Assembly: GCF_002968575.1 (NCBI RefSeq)
Contig: NZ_PVBM01000017.1
Coordinates: forward strand, 62,001-126,000
DNA length: 64,000 nucleotides
Source of the DNA: Neorhizobium huautlense
Lineage (GTDB): Bacteria > Pseudomonadota > Alphaproteobacteria > Rhizobiales > Rhizobiaceae
Reading direction: 5' to 3'
In this document: piece by piece, positions 52,319 through 61,582 of the stretch
Numbering within the stretch: position 1 is the first letter of the stretch
How the letters are laid out: each line of letters begins with the position of its first letter
Program-made: the position numbers and the translations under genes
The notes under the pieces: model-generated
Database searches by the model: none
The model's input: the letters and a program-made list of their open reading frames with translations, nothing else
What the model was told of the DNA's origin: nothing

Positions 52319-53071
52319 CTATTCGGCAAGCGTTTGCCTCTCTCGGAAATACCAGTCGAGAACCGGCAGCATGCCGACGTTGTAGGGATGGGCGGCGTGA
52401 TCTCCCGACCGGATCGCCACTGGTCCGGCAATTTCCTTGTCCTCGGCAACCTGCATATGCCGCTCGATCCGGGCGATCATCTCATCCGCCGTCAGTGCAA
52501 AATGGAAAAGGCGAAACAACGTCACCGCCCGGTGAAAATGAGCCACATAATATCCGTGGCTTACCTTTGCGTCCTGCAGATCTATCCCCGTCTCTTCCAG
52601 CACTTCGCGCCGCATGTTGCGCTCCGGATCGCAGAAACCGTCCACGACGTCCTCCGGTTCGAAGGAGCCGCAGGCAAAATAGACCATGCCCGCATTGGCG
52701 GTATGCTCACCCATCCGAATGGCAACCAAGGCACCATCGGACGATTCCAGAACCGGATAGGCATAGATGTGAAGGCCACCGTGCCGTTCCGGCTGCTTTC
52801 GCCACCAGAGGAAAGTGGAGAAAGGAACGATGTGCCCTTCGCTGAAAAGACCATCCCGCTCCAGACCTATACGCCGCTGCAGAATCATCCGGCCATCGAA
52901 GAGCGCCGGTTTGGCCGCGACCTCCCGCACCCAGTTTTCGGCAGCAGCCTCGCGTTCGGCAATATGGAAAGGATGATCGCCTGTGAGGACGCGCATCTGG
53001 ACACTTTTCACGTGAAAGACGGTCCTCTCCCGCGGCCAGCCGCAAAAATCTTCGGAAAGGCCGGCGGTCAT
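52319..53071 (-). CDS. NUDIX-family hydrolase-like protein
   Basis: 250 aa from ATG 53071, which overlaps the EEP gene stop (ATGA) and follows GGAG. The NUDIX helix is recognised as RREVLEETGI, within FCDPERNMRREVLEETGID. The front half of the NUDIX box (G-x5-E-x7 before REVLEE) does not fit the standard spacing, so metal binding may differ or the substrate class may be unusual. The N-terminal ~100 residues are an added domain (ALFDGRMILQRRIGLER). Coupled translation with the EEP protein implies joint work on a phosphorylated compound. Confidence 0.82.
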   Translation of the reverse strand: MTAGLSEDFCGWPRERTVFHVKSVQMRVLTGDHPFHIAEREAAAENWVREVAAKPALFDGRMILQRRIGLERDGLFSEGHIVPFSTFLWWRKQPERHGGLHIYAYPVLESSDGALVAIRMGEHTANAGMVYFACGSFEPEDVVDGFCDPERNMRREVLEETGIDLQDAKVSHGYYVAHFHRAVTLFRLFHFALTADEMIARIERHMQVAEDKEIAGPVAIRSGDHAAHPYNVGMLPVLDWYFRERQTLAE

Positions 53072-54177
53072 GCGATCTCCAGCGTCATCACGAGGGGACA
53101 ATGGTCGGAAGCCTTCGGCCGATCCCAGCCGATCCGCGGGAAGCGCTGCACCTCCTGGCCAGGAGGAAAAACCGTGCGATAGGGTTGCCCACCTCTGACA
53201 ATCTCCGGAATTACGTCCTGGTTGCGCTCCGCAAGCGCCGGCGATAGCCAGATATAATCCAGCTGGCAAAGATGCTGCTCTTCCGGACCACGGGCATGAT
53301 AGAGGGTCCAGCGATCCATCACATCCCGCCGCTGCACGGGATTGATGGCAAAACCGTCGTCGGTGAAGACGTCGAGGGCGCTGACCACCTCCTGCCGCGG
53401 CTCGAACCGGTAACCCTCGCGCCGGGTGCCGATCACCTGCACTTTTTCCTGGTAGTCGTTCATATCGCCGCAGATTGCGAAATTCTTGTCCGCTGTCCGT
53501 CCCGTGCCGAAGCGACGTTCAACGATATGGCGAACCGCTTTTGCCTCTGCGACGCGGATTGCCATGGTGCCGGTACGTCCGTCGCCGTTGTCGCGGGCGC
53601 TGCTCATGGATTTGAAGTGGACGACGTAAAGCGAAAAAGGCCTGCCGCCGATCTTCAGATCGAGTTCCAGGCAATCCCGCTTGAAGATCTTGTCGTGCGG
53701 CTGGTTGGTCAGCGCCAGGTCGCCATTGAACAGGTCGAGATCCTGATAAGTCAACATCGCGTGGCTGCGCACATCGACAACCTCGATCTTCTCTCCATCG
53801 CGCGTCTCCTCGCGCATCAGTACCGCCACATCGATTCCGCGGGAATCGTTCCCCTCGACAAGGTACTTCTGGCGGTAGCCGTTACCGACCATGCGGTAGA
53901 GGTAGCCGTATTCGAATGCCTGCAGCGCCGGCATATTGTCGACCTCCTGCAAGCAGAGGATGTCGGCATCGGCTTCCGCAATGGCAAGGGCCGAAAGCTG
54001 GCGCGTGTCATCCGTCTCTGCGATCTGGCGGGCCTGTTCGAGCTGATTATAAATCGCCTTGTCCTGCACCTCGTAGAGCCTGAGCACGCGATCCTGGCGA
54101 AGCTGATTGCGCCAACCTGAGAAATCGAATCTGGTCATCAGGTTTTCGATGTTGAACGTGCCGAGACGCAGCGCCAT
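53068..54177 (-). CDS. Endonuclease/exonuclease/phosphatase (EEP) family hydrolase
   Basis: 369 aa. Metal and catalytic motifs of the EEP fold are in order: LGTFNIENL at the start, ILCLQEVDN, VVHFKSM, CGDMNDYQ, LDYIWLS, and SDHCPLVM at the end. This family cleaves phosphodiesters or phosphomonoesters. There is no signal peptide, so it acts in the cytoplasm. The gene starts 52 bases after the ABC ATPase gene and overlaps the NUDIX gene by four bases, suggesting that it processes what the importer brings in. Confidence 0.88.
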   Translation of the reverse strand: MALRLGTFNIENLMTRFDFSGWRNQLRQDRVLRLYEVQDKAIYNQLEQARQIAETDDTRQLSALAIAEADADILCLQEVDNMPALQAFEYGYLYRMVGNGYRQKYLVEGNDSRGIDVAVLMREETRDGEKIEVVDVRSHAMLTYQDLDLFNGDLALTNQPHDKIFKRDCLELDLKIGGRPFSLYVVHFKSMSSARDNGDGRTGTMAIRVAEAKAVRHIVERRFGTGRTADKNFAICGDMNDYQEKVQVIGTRREGYRFEPRQEVVSALDVFTDDGFAINPVQRRDVMDRWTLYHARGPEEQHLCQLDYIWLSPALAERNQDVIPEIVRGGQPYRTVFPPGQEVQRFPRIGWDRPKASDHCPLVMTLEIA

Positions 54178-54229
54178 CCGGAGGTTTCCCCATTCCTGTC
54201 AGCACCATAACGAGACGTTTGCCGAATGG

Positions 54230-55258
54230 CTACAGCCGCCAGGCCGAATGGATCGCAACCTCAAGCACGTCCCCCGCCTTCGCCGGCTGGCGGCTGAAGG
54301 CGCGCAAAGTCTGGCCGTCCGGCAGGGCAAGGCGCAACGCGTACCGTTCACCCTCGAACAAGACGGAAAGCACGGTAGCCGGAATACCGTTCGGCACGAC
54401 TTCGACATCCTGCGGACGCACGAGCACATCGGCGGCCGGTCCGCTGCGGGACTTCGCCAGCATCGCCTGCATCGCAGGCCAGTCCAGAAGGCGCTTGTCA
54501 TCATGCGGTGATGCAAGCGACAGGACCGCCCCTTGTCCGACCAAGCCACCGACGAGCCGGCCTTCCGGCCGTGCATAGATCTCTTCCGGCGTTGCCACCT
54601 GCAGCAGCCGTCCTTCCGACATGACAGCCACATCCGTGGCCAGCGCCATGGCTTCCGCCTGGTCGTGAGTGACATAGATCATCGTTGCACCCGAGCGGGC
54701 ATGGAACTCGCGAAAGGTCTCCTCCATCTCCTGGCGCAGATGCCGGTCGAGATTGGCGAGCGGTTCATCGAGCAGAACCACGTCAGGTTCCGTAACCAGG
54801 CAACGGGCCAGCGCGACGCGCTGCCGCTGTCCGCCGGAAAGATCGGCGGGGCGGCGATTGGCGTAGCTTTCCAGCCGGACGGCTGCAAGCGCCTCCGCGA
54901 CCTTGCGCTGTCGCTTCTCCCTGGAGACGCCGCGCACCTTGAGCGGATAGCCAACATTTTCGGTGACGCTCATATGCGGCCAGAGCGCGTAGGACTGGAA
55001 GACCATCGCCATGTTGCGGTGCTCAGGTGGCACCATCTCGCCAGCGTCCGCCAGCACCCGCTCGCCAAGCAGGATCGAACCGTCAGTCGGCTGTTCGAAA
55101 CCCGCAATCATCCGCAGAACCGTCGTCTTGCCGCAACCGGATGGCCCGAGCAGCGCCAGGAAGCCGCCTTCCCTTACGGTCAGCGACACGTCGTTGACCG
55201 CAGGTCTGCCGCCCATTTCGAATGACTTCGAGAGGCGGTTCAGGATCAGCTTCGCCAC
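54230..55258 (-). CDS. ABC importer ATPase (FbpC/PotA-like)
   Basis: 342 aa from GTG 55258, overlapping the permease end by 13 bases. Walker A GPSGCGKTT, Q-loop VFQSYALWPH, signature LSGGQRQRVALARCL, Walker B VVLLDEP and switch His in YVTHDQAEAMAL. A C-terminal TOBE-like domain (about 240-342) is as in FbpC/PotA subunits. It powers import by the fused permease encoded upstream. Part of a Pho-box-led operon. Confidence 0.92.
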   Translation of the reverse strand: MAKLILNRLSKSFEMGGRPAVNDVSLTVREGGFLALLGPSGCGKTTVLRMIAGFEQPTDGSILLGERVLADAGEMVPPEHRNMAMVFQSYALWPHMSVTENVGYPLKVRGVSREKRQRKVAEALAAVRLESYANRRPADLSGGQRQRVALARCLVTEPDVVLLDEPLANLDRHLRQEMEETFREFHARSGATMIYVTHDQAEAMALATDVAVMSEGRLLQVATPEEIYARPEGRLVGGLVGQGAVLSLASPHDDKRLLDWPAMQAMLAKSRSGPAADVLVRPQDVEVVPNGIPATVLSVLFEGERYALRLALPDGQTLRAFSRQPAKAGDVLEVAIHSAWRL

Positions 55259-56940
55259 GGCACCACACCTTTCGGCAATCGTTTCGCCATCAGTTCCAAC
55301 ACGATCATCATCGCCACCACCATGACCACCACGAGCACGGAAAGCGCCGACGCGAGATTAAAACTTCCACTGTCATCGAGATTGTAGATCGCCACGCCGA
55401 GCGTCTGCGTGCCCGCCGACCAGAGAAGCGCAGAGATCGTCAACTCGTTGCAGGCGATCAGAAAAACGAGGATCACCGAGGCACCAGCTGCTGGAGCCAC
55501 GAGCGGCACGAGGATGTCTCTGAGCCGGCGGCCGAAGCCGGCGCCGGCAAGCCTTGCCGCCTCCTCGAGCGACGGATCGACCTGGCGGAATGCGCTGACA
55601 ACCGGTTTCAAGCTTACAGCGAAGAAGCTTGAGAAATAGGCGATCAGGATGATCCAGATTGTTCCGTAAATGGAGACGCCAATGATCGGGATAGGCGCGG
55701 CAAAGAGCAGGATGAAGGCAACCGCTAGCACGATGCCCGGCAGTGCATAGGGAATTTCGGCCAGTGCCGATATGACACGGGTAAAGCGGCTTTTTCCTCG
55801 CACGAGGAAATAGCCGGTGAGCACTGTCACCACAAGGAGACCGAAGGCCGTGCCAAGCGAGAGACCGATCGAATTGGTGAAGGCGGTGCGCGTCACCGCC
55901 TGCCGGAAGAGAATTTCCCGATAAGCGTGAAGCGTAGCGGTCGAGGTGCTCAACGGCACTCCATAGGCAGGCGCCAGGGAGCTGGCGACGAGAGCCGTCA
56001 AAGGCATGAAAAGGATCACGAAGATCGTCAGCCAGAGTCCCAGTTCCGCCATCCGGCGCCAACTCCCCAACCGGAAGACCGCGACCTGCCCCGAAAGGCC
56101 GATGACGCGATAGTCGCGTCCACGCAGCACCCTTTCCTCAACAGCAAGACCAGCGATCGACAGGATGGCGATGAGCGCGGATAGAAGGGAAACATCACCA
56201 AACGTGCCGGGACCGAAGCTTGCGAATTTCGAGTAGATGAGTGTCGGCAGCGTATAGATCGAGGCCGGAATGCCTAGGATGGCCGGAATGCCGAAATTGC
56301 CGACGCAGGACACGAAGGCGATCGCGGCGCCGGCCGCGAGGCCTGGTAGCGACAGCGGCAGGATGACATCTCTCAGCACCTGCCAGGACGATGCTCCGGC
56401 AAGCCTTGCAGCCTCCACCCCATCACGCGGCAAGGCGAGCAAACCTGCTCTGAGCGAGAGATAGACAAGCGGTGCGTTCTGCACACCGTAGAGAAGCGCG
56501 ATCCCCCCGATCGAATAGAGCGGCTGCGGCGAGCCGAGCGGCGGAGCGAGACCGATCGCCTTGAGGAGGGTGCTGGAAGGACCCGTCATGCCGATCCACG
56601 AGAGGGCCGTCACCTGCGGCGGGATCATCGTCGGCAGCATGAAAAGGAAGCCTAGCGCGGTCTTGCCGCGGATATCGAACAGCGTCAGCAACAACGCGAA
56701 GCCGCCACCGAGAAGCACGGCCGCGATCATGCCAAAGAACGAGGTGAAGAGCGTATTATAGGCCGCCTGCCAGACCCCCGGATCGCCGAGCATCTGACGA
56801 GCGCCACCCTGCATGGCGGAAGCGATGCCGGTCACGGCCAGCCGCCCGAGCGGCAGCACGCTGAGAAAGAAGATCACAGTTATGACAAAAGGAAACAGCC
56901 AGCGTGGCTGGCTGTTTCCCCGATGTGAGGCTCGCGTCAT
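55246..56940 (-). CDS. ABC importer permease, two fused permease domains (FbpB-like)
   Basis: 564 aa with about 12 membrane helices in two binding-protein-dependent transport domains. Each has an EAA-type loop: VEAARLAGASSWQVLRDVILP near residue 180 and LEEAARLAGAGFGRRLRDILVP near residue 465. Such fused permeases occur in the FbpB/AfuB/PhnUV-like group. ATG 56940 lies 13 bases after the binding-protein gene stop, with only a weak ribosome site, so it is probably translated by coupling. Confidence 0.92.
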   Translation of the reverse strand: MTRASHRGNSQPRWLFPFVITVIFFLSVLPLGRLAVTGIASAMQGGARQMLGDPGVWQAAYNTLFTSFFGMIAAVLLGGGFALLLTLFDIRGKTALGFLFMLPTMIPPQVTALSWIGMTGPSSTLLKAIGLAPPLGSPQPLYSIGGIALLYGVQNAPLVYLSLRAGLLALPRDGVEAARLAGASSWQVLRDVILPLSLPGLAAGAAIAFVSCVGNFGIPAILGIPASIYTLPTLIYSKFASFGPGTFGDVSLLSALIAILSIAGLAVEERVLRGRDYRVIGLSGQVAVFRLGSWRRMAELGLWLTIFVILFMPLTALVASSLAPAYGVPLSTSTATLHAYREILFRQAVTRTAFTNSIGLSLGTAFGLLVVTVLTGYFLVRGKSRFTRVISALAEIPYALPGIVLAVAFILLFAAPIPIIGVSIYGTIWIILIAYFSSFFAVSLKPVVSAFRQVDPSLEEAARLAGAGFGRRLRDILVPLVAPAAGASVILVFLIACNELTISALLWSAGTQTLGVAIYNLDDSGSFNLASALSVLVVVMVVAMMIVLELMAKRLPKGVVPWRS

Positions 56941-56952
56941 AAGGCGCTTATA

Positions 56953-57936
56953 TCAGCCTTTGATGCCAAAGATATCCGAGAAGGTTTTGACGTCCTTCTC
57001 AGAGTTTTTCAGAGCTTCCGACGCCTTGATCGGCAGCACCTTGATCTGGTCGCGCGGCGGGTAGCCGGCCGGCAGATCGACACCCTTGCGAGCCGGAATG
57101 TAGCCGAGCTTTGCCGCAACCTTTTGACCGTTTTCGGACAGAAGATAGTCGATGAATTTCTTGGCAGCGTCCGCATGTTTGGTGGAAGCAAGGATTGCAG
57201 CCGGTTCGGTGACGGCGGAGACCCCTTCCTTGGGGAAGACGAACTCGACCGGCGCGCCCTTGGCCTTTTCACGGATCGGCAGATAATCCACGACCACACC
57301 GTAGGCCTTCTCGCCGGAGGCGACGGACTTCAGGACCGCACCATTGCCGCCGGCAGCGATCGCGCCATTCGTCTTGAGCTGCGTGTAATAATCCCAACCA
57401 AGATCCTGAACGCCTGCGAGCGTCTGGGCGTGAATCAACGCGGCACCGGATGCAAGCGGGCTTGGCATGGCGATCAGGCCCTTGGCTTCGGGCTTTGCGA
57501 GATCCGCCCAACTCGTCGGCTTCATCGAGGCCTGGGTGTTGTACATAATGCCGGTGGTGATCAGCTTGGTGGAGTGGTAATAGCCATCGGCATCGTAGAG
57601 GCTCGGATCAAAATTGGCGGCTTCCGGCGACTTGTAGGCCAACAGCTGGCCAGCCTGCTTCATCCGCTCGAGAGTAACGGTATCGGCGATCAGCAGAACA
57701 TCGGCGGCCGGGTTGCCGGCCTGGATCTCAGCATTCAGCTTGGCCATTATCTGCGGTGTCCCGTCGCGCACCCACTGCACGTCGAGCCCCGGATTGGCAG
57801 CCTTGAAACCATCGACGGTCGCCTGGGCGTCCTCGTTCGGTTGGCTTGTATAAACCACGAGATCGGCGGCCTCGGCAGCACCGGTAAGCATGCCAAAAGC
57901 CACTAGGGCCGTGAAAGCGGAGAGAAGGTTTTTCAT
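56953..57936 (-). CDS. ABC importer periplasmic binding protein (FbpA/AfuA-like family)
   Basis: 327 aa from ATG 57936 (AGGGA ahead). Signal peptide of about 23 residues ends AEA-ADLVVYTSQPNED. The mature protein is of the class used for ferric iron, 2-aminoethylphosphonate and related ligands (LLIADTVTLERMKQAGQL, ASTKHADAAKKFIDYLLS). A Pho-box candidate lies 49 bases upstream, which favours a phosphorus-containing ligand over iron; the tandem Tyr pair expected of FbpA iron ligands is not evident. First gene of the operon. Confidence 0.88.
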   Translation of the reverse strand: MKNLLSAFTALVAFGMLTGAAEAADLVVYTSQPNEDAQATVDGFKAANPGLDVQWVRDGTPQIMAKLNAEIQAGNPAADVLLIADTVTLERMKQAGQLLAYKSPEAANFDPSLYDADGYYHSTKLITTGIMYNTQASMKPTSWADLAKPEAKGLIAMPSPLASGAALIHAQTLAGVQDLGWDYYTQLKTNGAIAAGGNGAVLKSVASGEKAYGVVVDYLPIREKAKGAPVEFVFPKEGVSAVTEPAAILASTKHADAAKKFIDYLLSENGQKVAAKLGYIPARKGVDLPAGYPPRDQIKVLPIKASEALKNSEKDVKTFSDIFGIKG

Positions 57937-57984
57937 CGGGGCGTCCCTGTTCGAAGATAAGCGGCGGACGATAAGCATTCCTGC

Positions 57985-58002
57985 TTGACAGCCATGTGAC
58001 AG
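57985..58002 (-). promoter_or_regulatory. Pho box before the ABC importer operon
   Basis: On the minus strand CTGTCAC (58002-57996), spacer ATGG, CTGTCAA (57991-57985): two direct repeats 11 bases apart, each one mismatch from the rhizobial/E. coli PhoB half-site CTGTCAT. It ends 49 bases before the start codon of the binding-protein gene, in place of a -35 region. This predicts induction by phosphate starvation through PhoB. Confidence 0.7.
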
Positions 58003-58176
58003 CTTTGGAGAAACTTCAAGCTTTCACCGCACCAACCTCCAACTCCGCCGCAACCGCGGAAATTTACTTTATCAATACTTTTCCTGTGGCGAGGCTTCAT
58101 ACCGAGGTCACTCGCAATTGTATTCATTCACAAATCCTGCCATGCCCTGCATGGGGTAATATTGCGGGGGCACAAG

Positions 58177-60078
58177 ATGAAAAGTCGCGAGCACTGGGGC
58201 ACACGGCTGCGCTATGAGTTCGACAAGAGCATGGCCGGAGGCGCGATCGCGCTGATCGGCTGGCTGGCACTGATTTCGCTGATCGTCATCATCCTGGCCG
58301 GTCTTTTCCTCTCGTTGACGGGCATCGCACCGGAAGGCGGAGAGCCGATGGGTTTCATCGAGGGCGCGTGGGAATCGCTGATGCGCACCTTCGACGCAGG
58401 CACGATGGGCGCCGACCAGGGCTGGAACTTCCGCCTCATAATGCTGCTGGTAACGCTCGCGGGGATCTTCGTCTTCTCCGCGCTTATCGGTGTCATCAGT
58501 TCCGGTCTCGAAGAAAAGCTGAGCGAGTTGCGCAAGGGCCGCTCCCGCGTACTCGAAACCGAACATACGATCATCCTCAACTGGTCGCCGTCGATTTTCG
58601 ACGTCATTTCCGAGCTGATCATCGCCAACCAGAGCCGCCGCAATCCGCGTATCGTCATCATGGCGAACAAGGACAAGGTGGAGATGGAGGACGAGATCGC
58701 CGCCAAGATCGCCGACCGCAAGAACACCAAGATCATCTGCCGCAGCGGCGATCCGACCGACCTCTATGATCTCGGCATCGTGAACCCGCAGACATCCCGT
58801 TCGATCATCGTTCTGTCGCCGGATGGTGACGATGCCGACTCGCAGGTGATCAAGACCGTTTTGGCATTGGTAAATGATCCAAACCGGCGACCGGAAAAAT
58901 ACATGATTGCCGCCGAAATCCGCGATGCCGACAATGCGGAAGTCGCGCGCATCGTCGGCGGCGGGGAAATGCAGCTCGTCCTTGCCGACGATCTTATCGC
59001 CCGCATTGTCGTCCATACCAGTCGCCAGGCCGGTTTGAGTGCCGTCTATTCGGAACTTCTCGATTTTGATGGCTGCGAAATCTATACGCTCGACCAGCCG
59101 GATATTGTCGGCAAATCCTTCGGCAATGCCGTGCTTGCCTACGACAACAGCACCCTCATCGGCCTTTGCGACAAGGACGGTGCAATCCATCTCAATCCTA
59201 ACCCCAACCGGATAATCGCGCCCGGCGAGCGTGCCGTGATCATTTCGGAAGATGACGCCTCGATCAGAACCTGGTCCGGGGACATGGGCATCGACAAGAA
59301 TGCCATCCGCCCGATCATCAAGCGTGGCAAGACGGCGGAGCGCACCCTCATCCTCGGCTGGAACCGCCGCGGGCCGATCATTGCGTCAGAGCTTGCCCGT
59401 TACGTGGCGCCCGGCTCGCAGCTGACGATCGCGGCTGATACGGCGGAATTCGAAAGCGAGGTCGCGGCCCTGAAGCTCGACCCCGCCCTCCTGAGCGTCC
59501 GACCCCGGGTGATCGATACCAGCAGTCGCCGTGCACTGGACAACCTCGATATCCCGTCGTTCGACCATGTCCTGGTGCTCGGCTACAGCGATGACATGAC
59601 TGCGCAGTCAGCCGACACGCGTACGCTCATCACACTCCTGCAGCTACGCAAGATCGGCGAAAGAGCCGACAAACATATCAGCGTGGTCAGTGAGATGATC
59701 GATGTGCGCAACCGCGAACTTGCCGAAGTCACCCGCGCAGAAGATTTTGTCGTCAGCAACAAGCTGGTCAGCCTCATGCTCGCCCAGGCTTCGGAAAACG
59801 AATCCATGGCCGCGATCTTCGACGAGTTGCTGGATGAGGCAGGATCGGAAATCTACATGCGGCCTATGAGCGACTACGTGGATATCTCAAAGCCCCTGAA
59901 TTTCTTCACCGTGGGTCTCGCCGCCCTGCGCCGCGGCGAAGTCGCGCTTGGCTATCGCCGCCAGCGGGCGGATGACCCGGATATCCGCAATCTCGGTGGC
60001 GTTGTCGTCAATCCGAACAGGTCGGAGAAAATCACCTACACCGACAGCGACATGCTTATCGTGCTGGCCGCCGACTAA
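58177..60078 (+). CDS. CASTOR/POLLUX-like ion channel protein
   Basis: 633 aa from ATG 58177 with GGGGG ahead. Two membrane helices (about 23-48 and 88-113, LIMLLVTLAGIFVFSALIGV) flank a pore-like segment with FDAGTMG, then two RCK-like NAD-binding modules (IILNWSPSIFDVISELII, and LILGWNRRGPIIASELAR). This matches bacterial relatives of the plant CASTOR/POLLUX/DMI1 channels (PF06241). It probably conducts cations under gating by a nucleotide or ion bound to the RCK part. The stop is followed by a strong hairpin. Confidence 0.88.
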   Translation: MKSREHWGTRLRYEFDKSMAGGAIALIGWLALISLIVIILAGLFLSLTGIAPEGGEPMGFIEGAWESLMRTFDAGTMGADQGWNFRLIMLLVTLAGIFVFSALIGVISSGLEEKLSELRKGRSRVLETEHTIILNWSPSIFDVISELIIANQSRRNPRIVIMANKDKVEMEDEIAAKIADRKNTKIICRSGDPTDLYDLGIVNPQTSRSIIVLSPDGDDADSQVIKTVLALVNDPNRRPEKYMIAAEIRDADNAEVARIVGGGEMQLVLADDLIARIVVHTSRQAGLSAVYSELLDFDGCEIYTLDQPDIVGKSFGNAVLAYDNSTLIGLCDKDGAIHLNPNPNRIIAPGERAVIISEDDASIRTWSGDMGIDKNAIRPIIKRGKTAERTLILGWNRRGPIIASELARYVAPGSQLTIAADTAEFESEVAALKLDPALLSVRPRVIDTSSRRALDNLDIPSFDHVLVLGYSDDMTAQSADTRTLITLLQLRKIGERADKHISVVSEMIDVRNRELAEVTRAEDFVVSNKLVSLMLAQASENESMAAIFDELLDEAGSEIYMRPMSDYVDISKPLNFFTVGLAALRRGEVALGYRRQRADDPDIRNLGGVVVNPNRSEKITYTDSDMLIVLAAD

Positions 60079-60111
60079 TCGGACAGCCGAAGTAACAAGC
60101 GAACTGCCTGC

Positions 60112-60140
60112 AAAAGCCTGCCGTTCTGCGGCAGGCTTTT
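60112..60140. terminator. Bidirectional terminator
   Basis: AAAAGCCTGCCG (60112-60123) and CGGCAGGCTTTT (60129-60140) are perfect 12-base complements with a five-base loop, with T-runs in both directions. It lies between the convergent channel and aminotransferase genes and can end both transcripts. Confidence 0.9.
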
Positions 60141-60156
60141 GCCAAGGATTGGACGG

Positions 60157-61383
60157 TCAGGCCGCCGCCCGGATTGCATTGGAAATCAGGCGGCCGAGCC
60201 GCTTGATACCTTCGTCTATCATCGCCTCGTCGGCGCAGGAGAAGCTCATGCGCAGCGTATTGGCATTGCTGCCATCCGCATAGAATGCCTTGCCCGGAAC
60301 GAAGGCGACCTTTTCCGTGGCGATCGATTTCGCCAAGAGTTCGGCGCCGTCCATGCCTTCCGGCAACGTCACCCACACGAACATGCCGCCTTCCGGGCGC
60401 GTCCAGGTGGCGGTCTTCGGCATATACTTGTCGAGTGCCGCGAGCATCGCATCGCGGCGCTTGCTGTAGACGGCCTTGATCTTGGCGACCTGGGCGTCGA
60501 AACCGCGCGAGGCAACGTGCTCAATGGCGATCTGGTTGATCGTCGAGGAATGCAGGTCGGCCGCCTGCTTCATCAGCACAAGCTTGCGGATGACCGGCAT
60601 CGCTGCAACCACGAAACCGACGCGCAGGCCCGGCGCCAGCGTTTTGGAGAAGCTGCCGGTATAGATCGTCCGGGTATTTTCGATGCCGCCCTTTCGCGCG
60701 ATATCAAGCGCCATGATCGGCGGAATGGCCTGCCCGTCATAACGAAGATGCTGGTAGGCGGCATCCTCAATGATTGCGATATCGAGCTCGTCGGCAAGCG
60801 CAAGCAGCTTTTCGCGCCCGGCCAGGTCGATCGTCTCGCCGGTCGGATTGGAAAAATCGGCCGAAAGATAAGCGAACTTGACGCCGCCGCCCAACTTGGC
60901 CGCAGTGTCGCGATAGGCCTCCGGCGTGCGATTGCCATTCAGCGACAGCTGGTCATAGTTCGGCTCGTAGGCGTTGAAGGCCGAAAGCGCGCCAAGATAG
61001 GTCGGCCAGGTGACGAGGGCCGTATCCTTCGGCGACAGGAAGAGCTTGCCGAGATAATCGAGCGCCTGCTGCGAACCTGATGTGATGAAGACATTGTCAG
61101 GTGTGCAATCAATGCCGATCTTGGCGACGTCGCGGGCGATCCATTCGCGCAGCGGCTTATAGCCTTCGCTGACCGAATATTGCAGCGCCGAGCCGACCTG
61201 GGCACTCGAAAAAATATCCGCATAAGCTTCCTTGAACGCTACATCTGGAAACAGCGCCGGATCTGGAATGCCGCCTGCGAACGAGATGATGTCGGGCTGG
61301 TCGAGCAGCTTCAGCAATTCCCGGATTTCCGAAGCACGCATGCGGCCGGAGCGCGTCGCGAAGATATGTTCCCAATCAAGCAC
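60157..61383 (-). CDS. PLP-dependent class I/II aminotransferase
   Basis: 408 aa from GTG 61383 with AGAGGAAA ahead. Fold type I aminotransferase: SFAGGIPDPALFP at the N terminus, ITSGSQQALDYLGKLF, SNPTGETID and the PLP-lysine in TGSFSKTLAPGLRVGF; Arg in TLRMSFS binds the carboxylate. Closest to the 2-aminoadipate / aromatic (LysN-like, MocR-type catalytic half) group. Which amino acid is used cannot be read from sequence. It stands alone, convergent with the channel gene. Confidence 0.9.
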   Translation of the reverse strand: MLDWEHIFATRSGRMRASEIRELLKLLDQPDIISFAGGIPDPALFPDVAFKEAYADIFSSAQVGSALQYSVSEGYKPLREWIARDVAKIGIDCTPDNVFITSGSQQALDYLGKLFLSPKDTALVTWPTYLGALSAFNAYEPNYDQLSLNGNRTPEAYRDTAAKLGGGVKFAYLSADFSNPTGETIDLAGREKLLALADELDIAIIEDAAYQHLRYDGQAIPPIMALDIARKGGIENTRTIYTGSFSKTLAPGLRVGFVVAAMPVIRKLVLMKQAADLHSSTINQIAIEHVASRGFDAQVAKIKAVYSKRRDAMLAALDKYMPKTATWTRPEGGMFVWVTLPEGMDGAELLAKSIATEKVAFVPGKAFYADGSNANTLRMSFSCADEAMIDEGIKRLGRLISNAIRAAA

Positions 61384-61582
61384 GGAATGTTTCCTCTTAT
61401 TTCAACCTAATATGTCCGATCTTTACACAAAGATCGATAGGTCAGCAATACTGACCTATCGGGTTTTTCCCGGTTTTCTTTGTTTAGCATTGCCCGAACG
61501 CGCTTGCCAGAAGAGGCAAGAAAAGAGAGGGTTCCGACCGTCTGACTCACAAGGATCCAGACAGCTCTAGAGGAGGGAAAAC

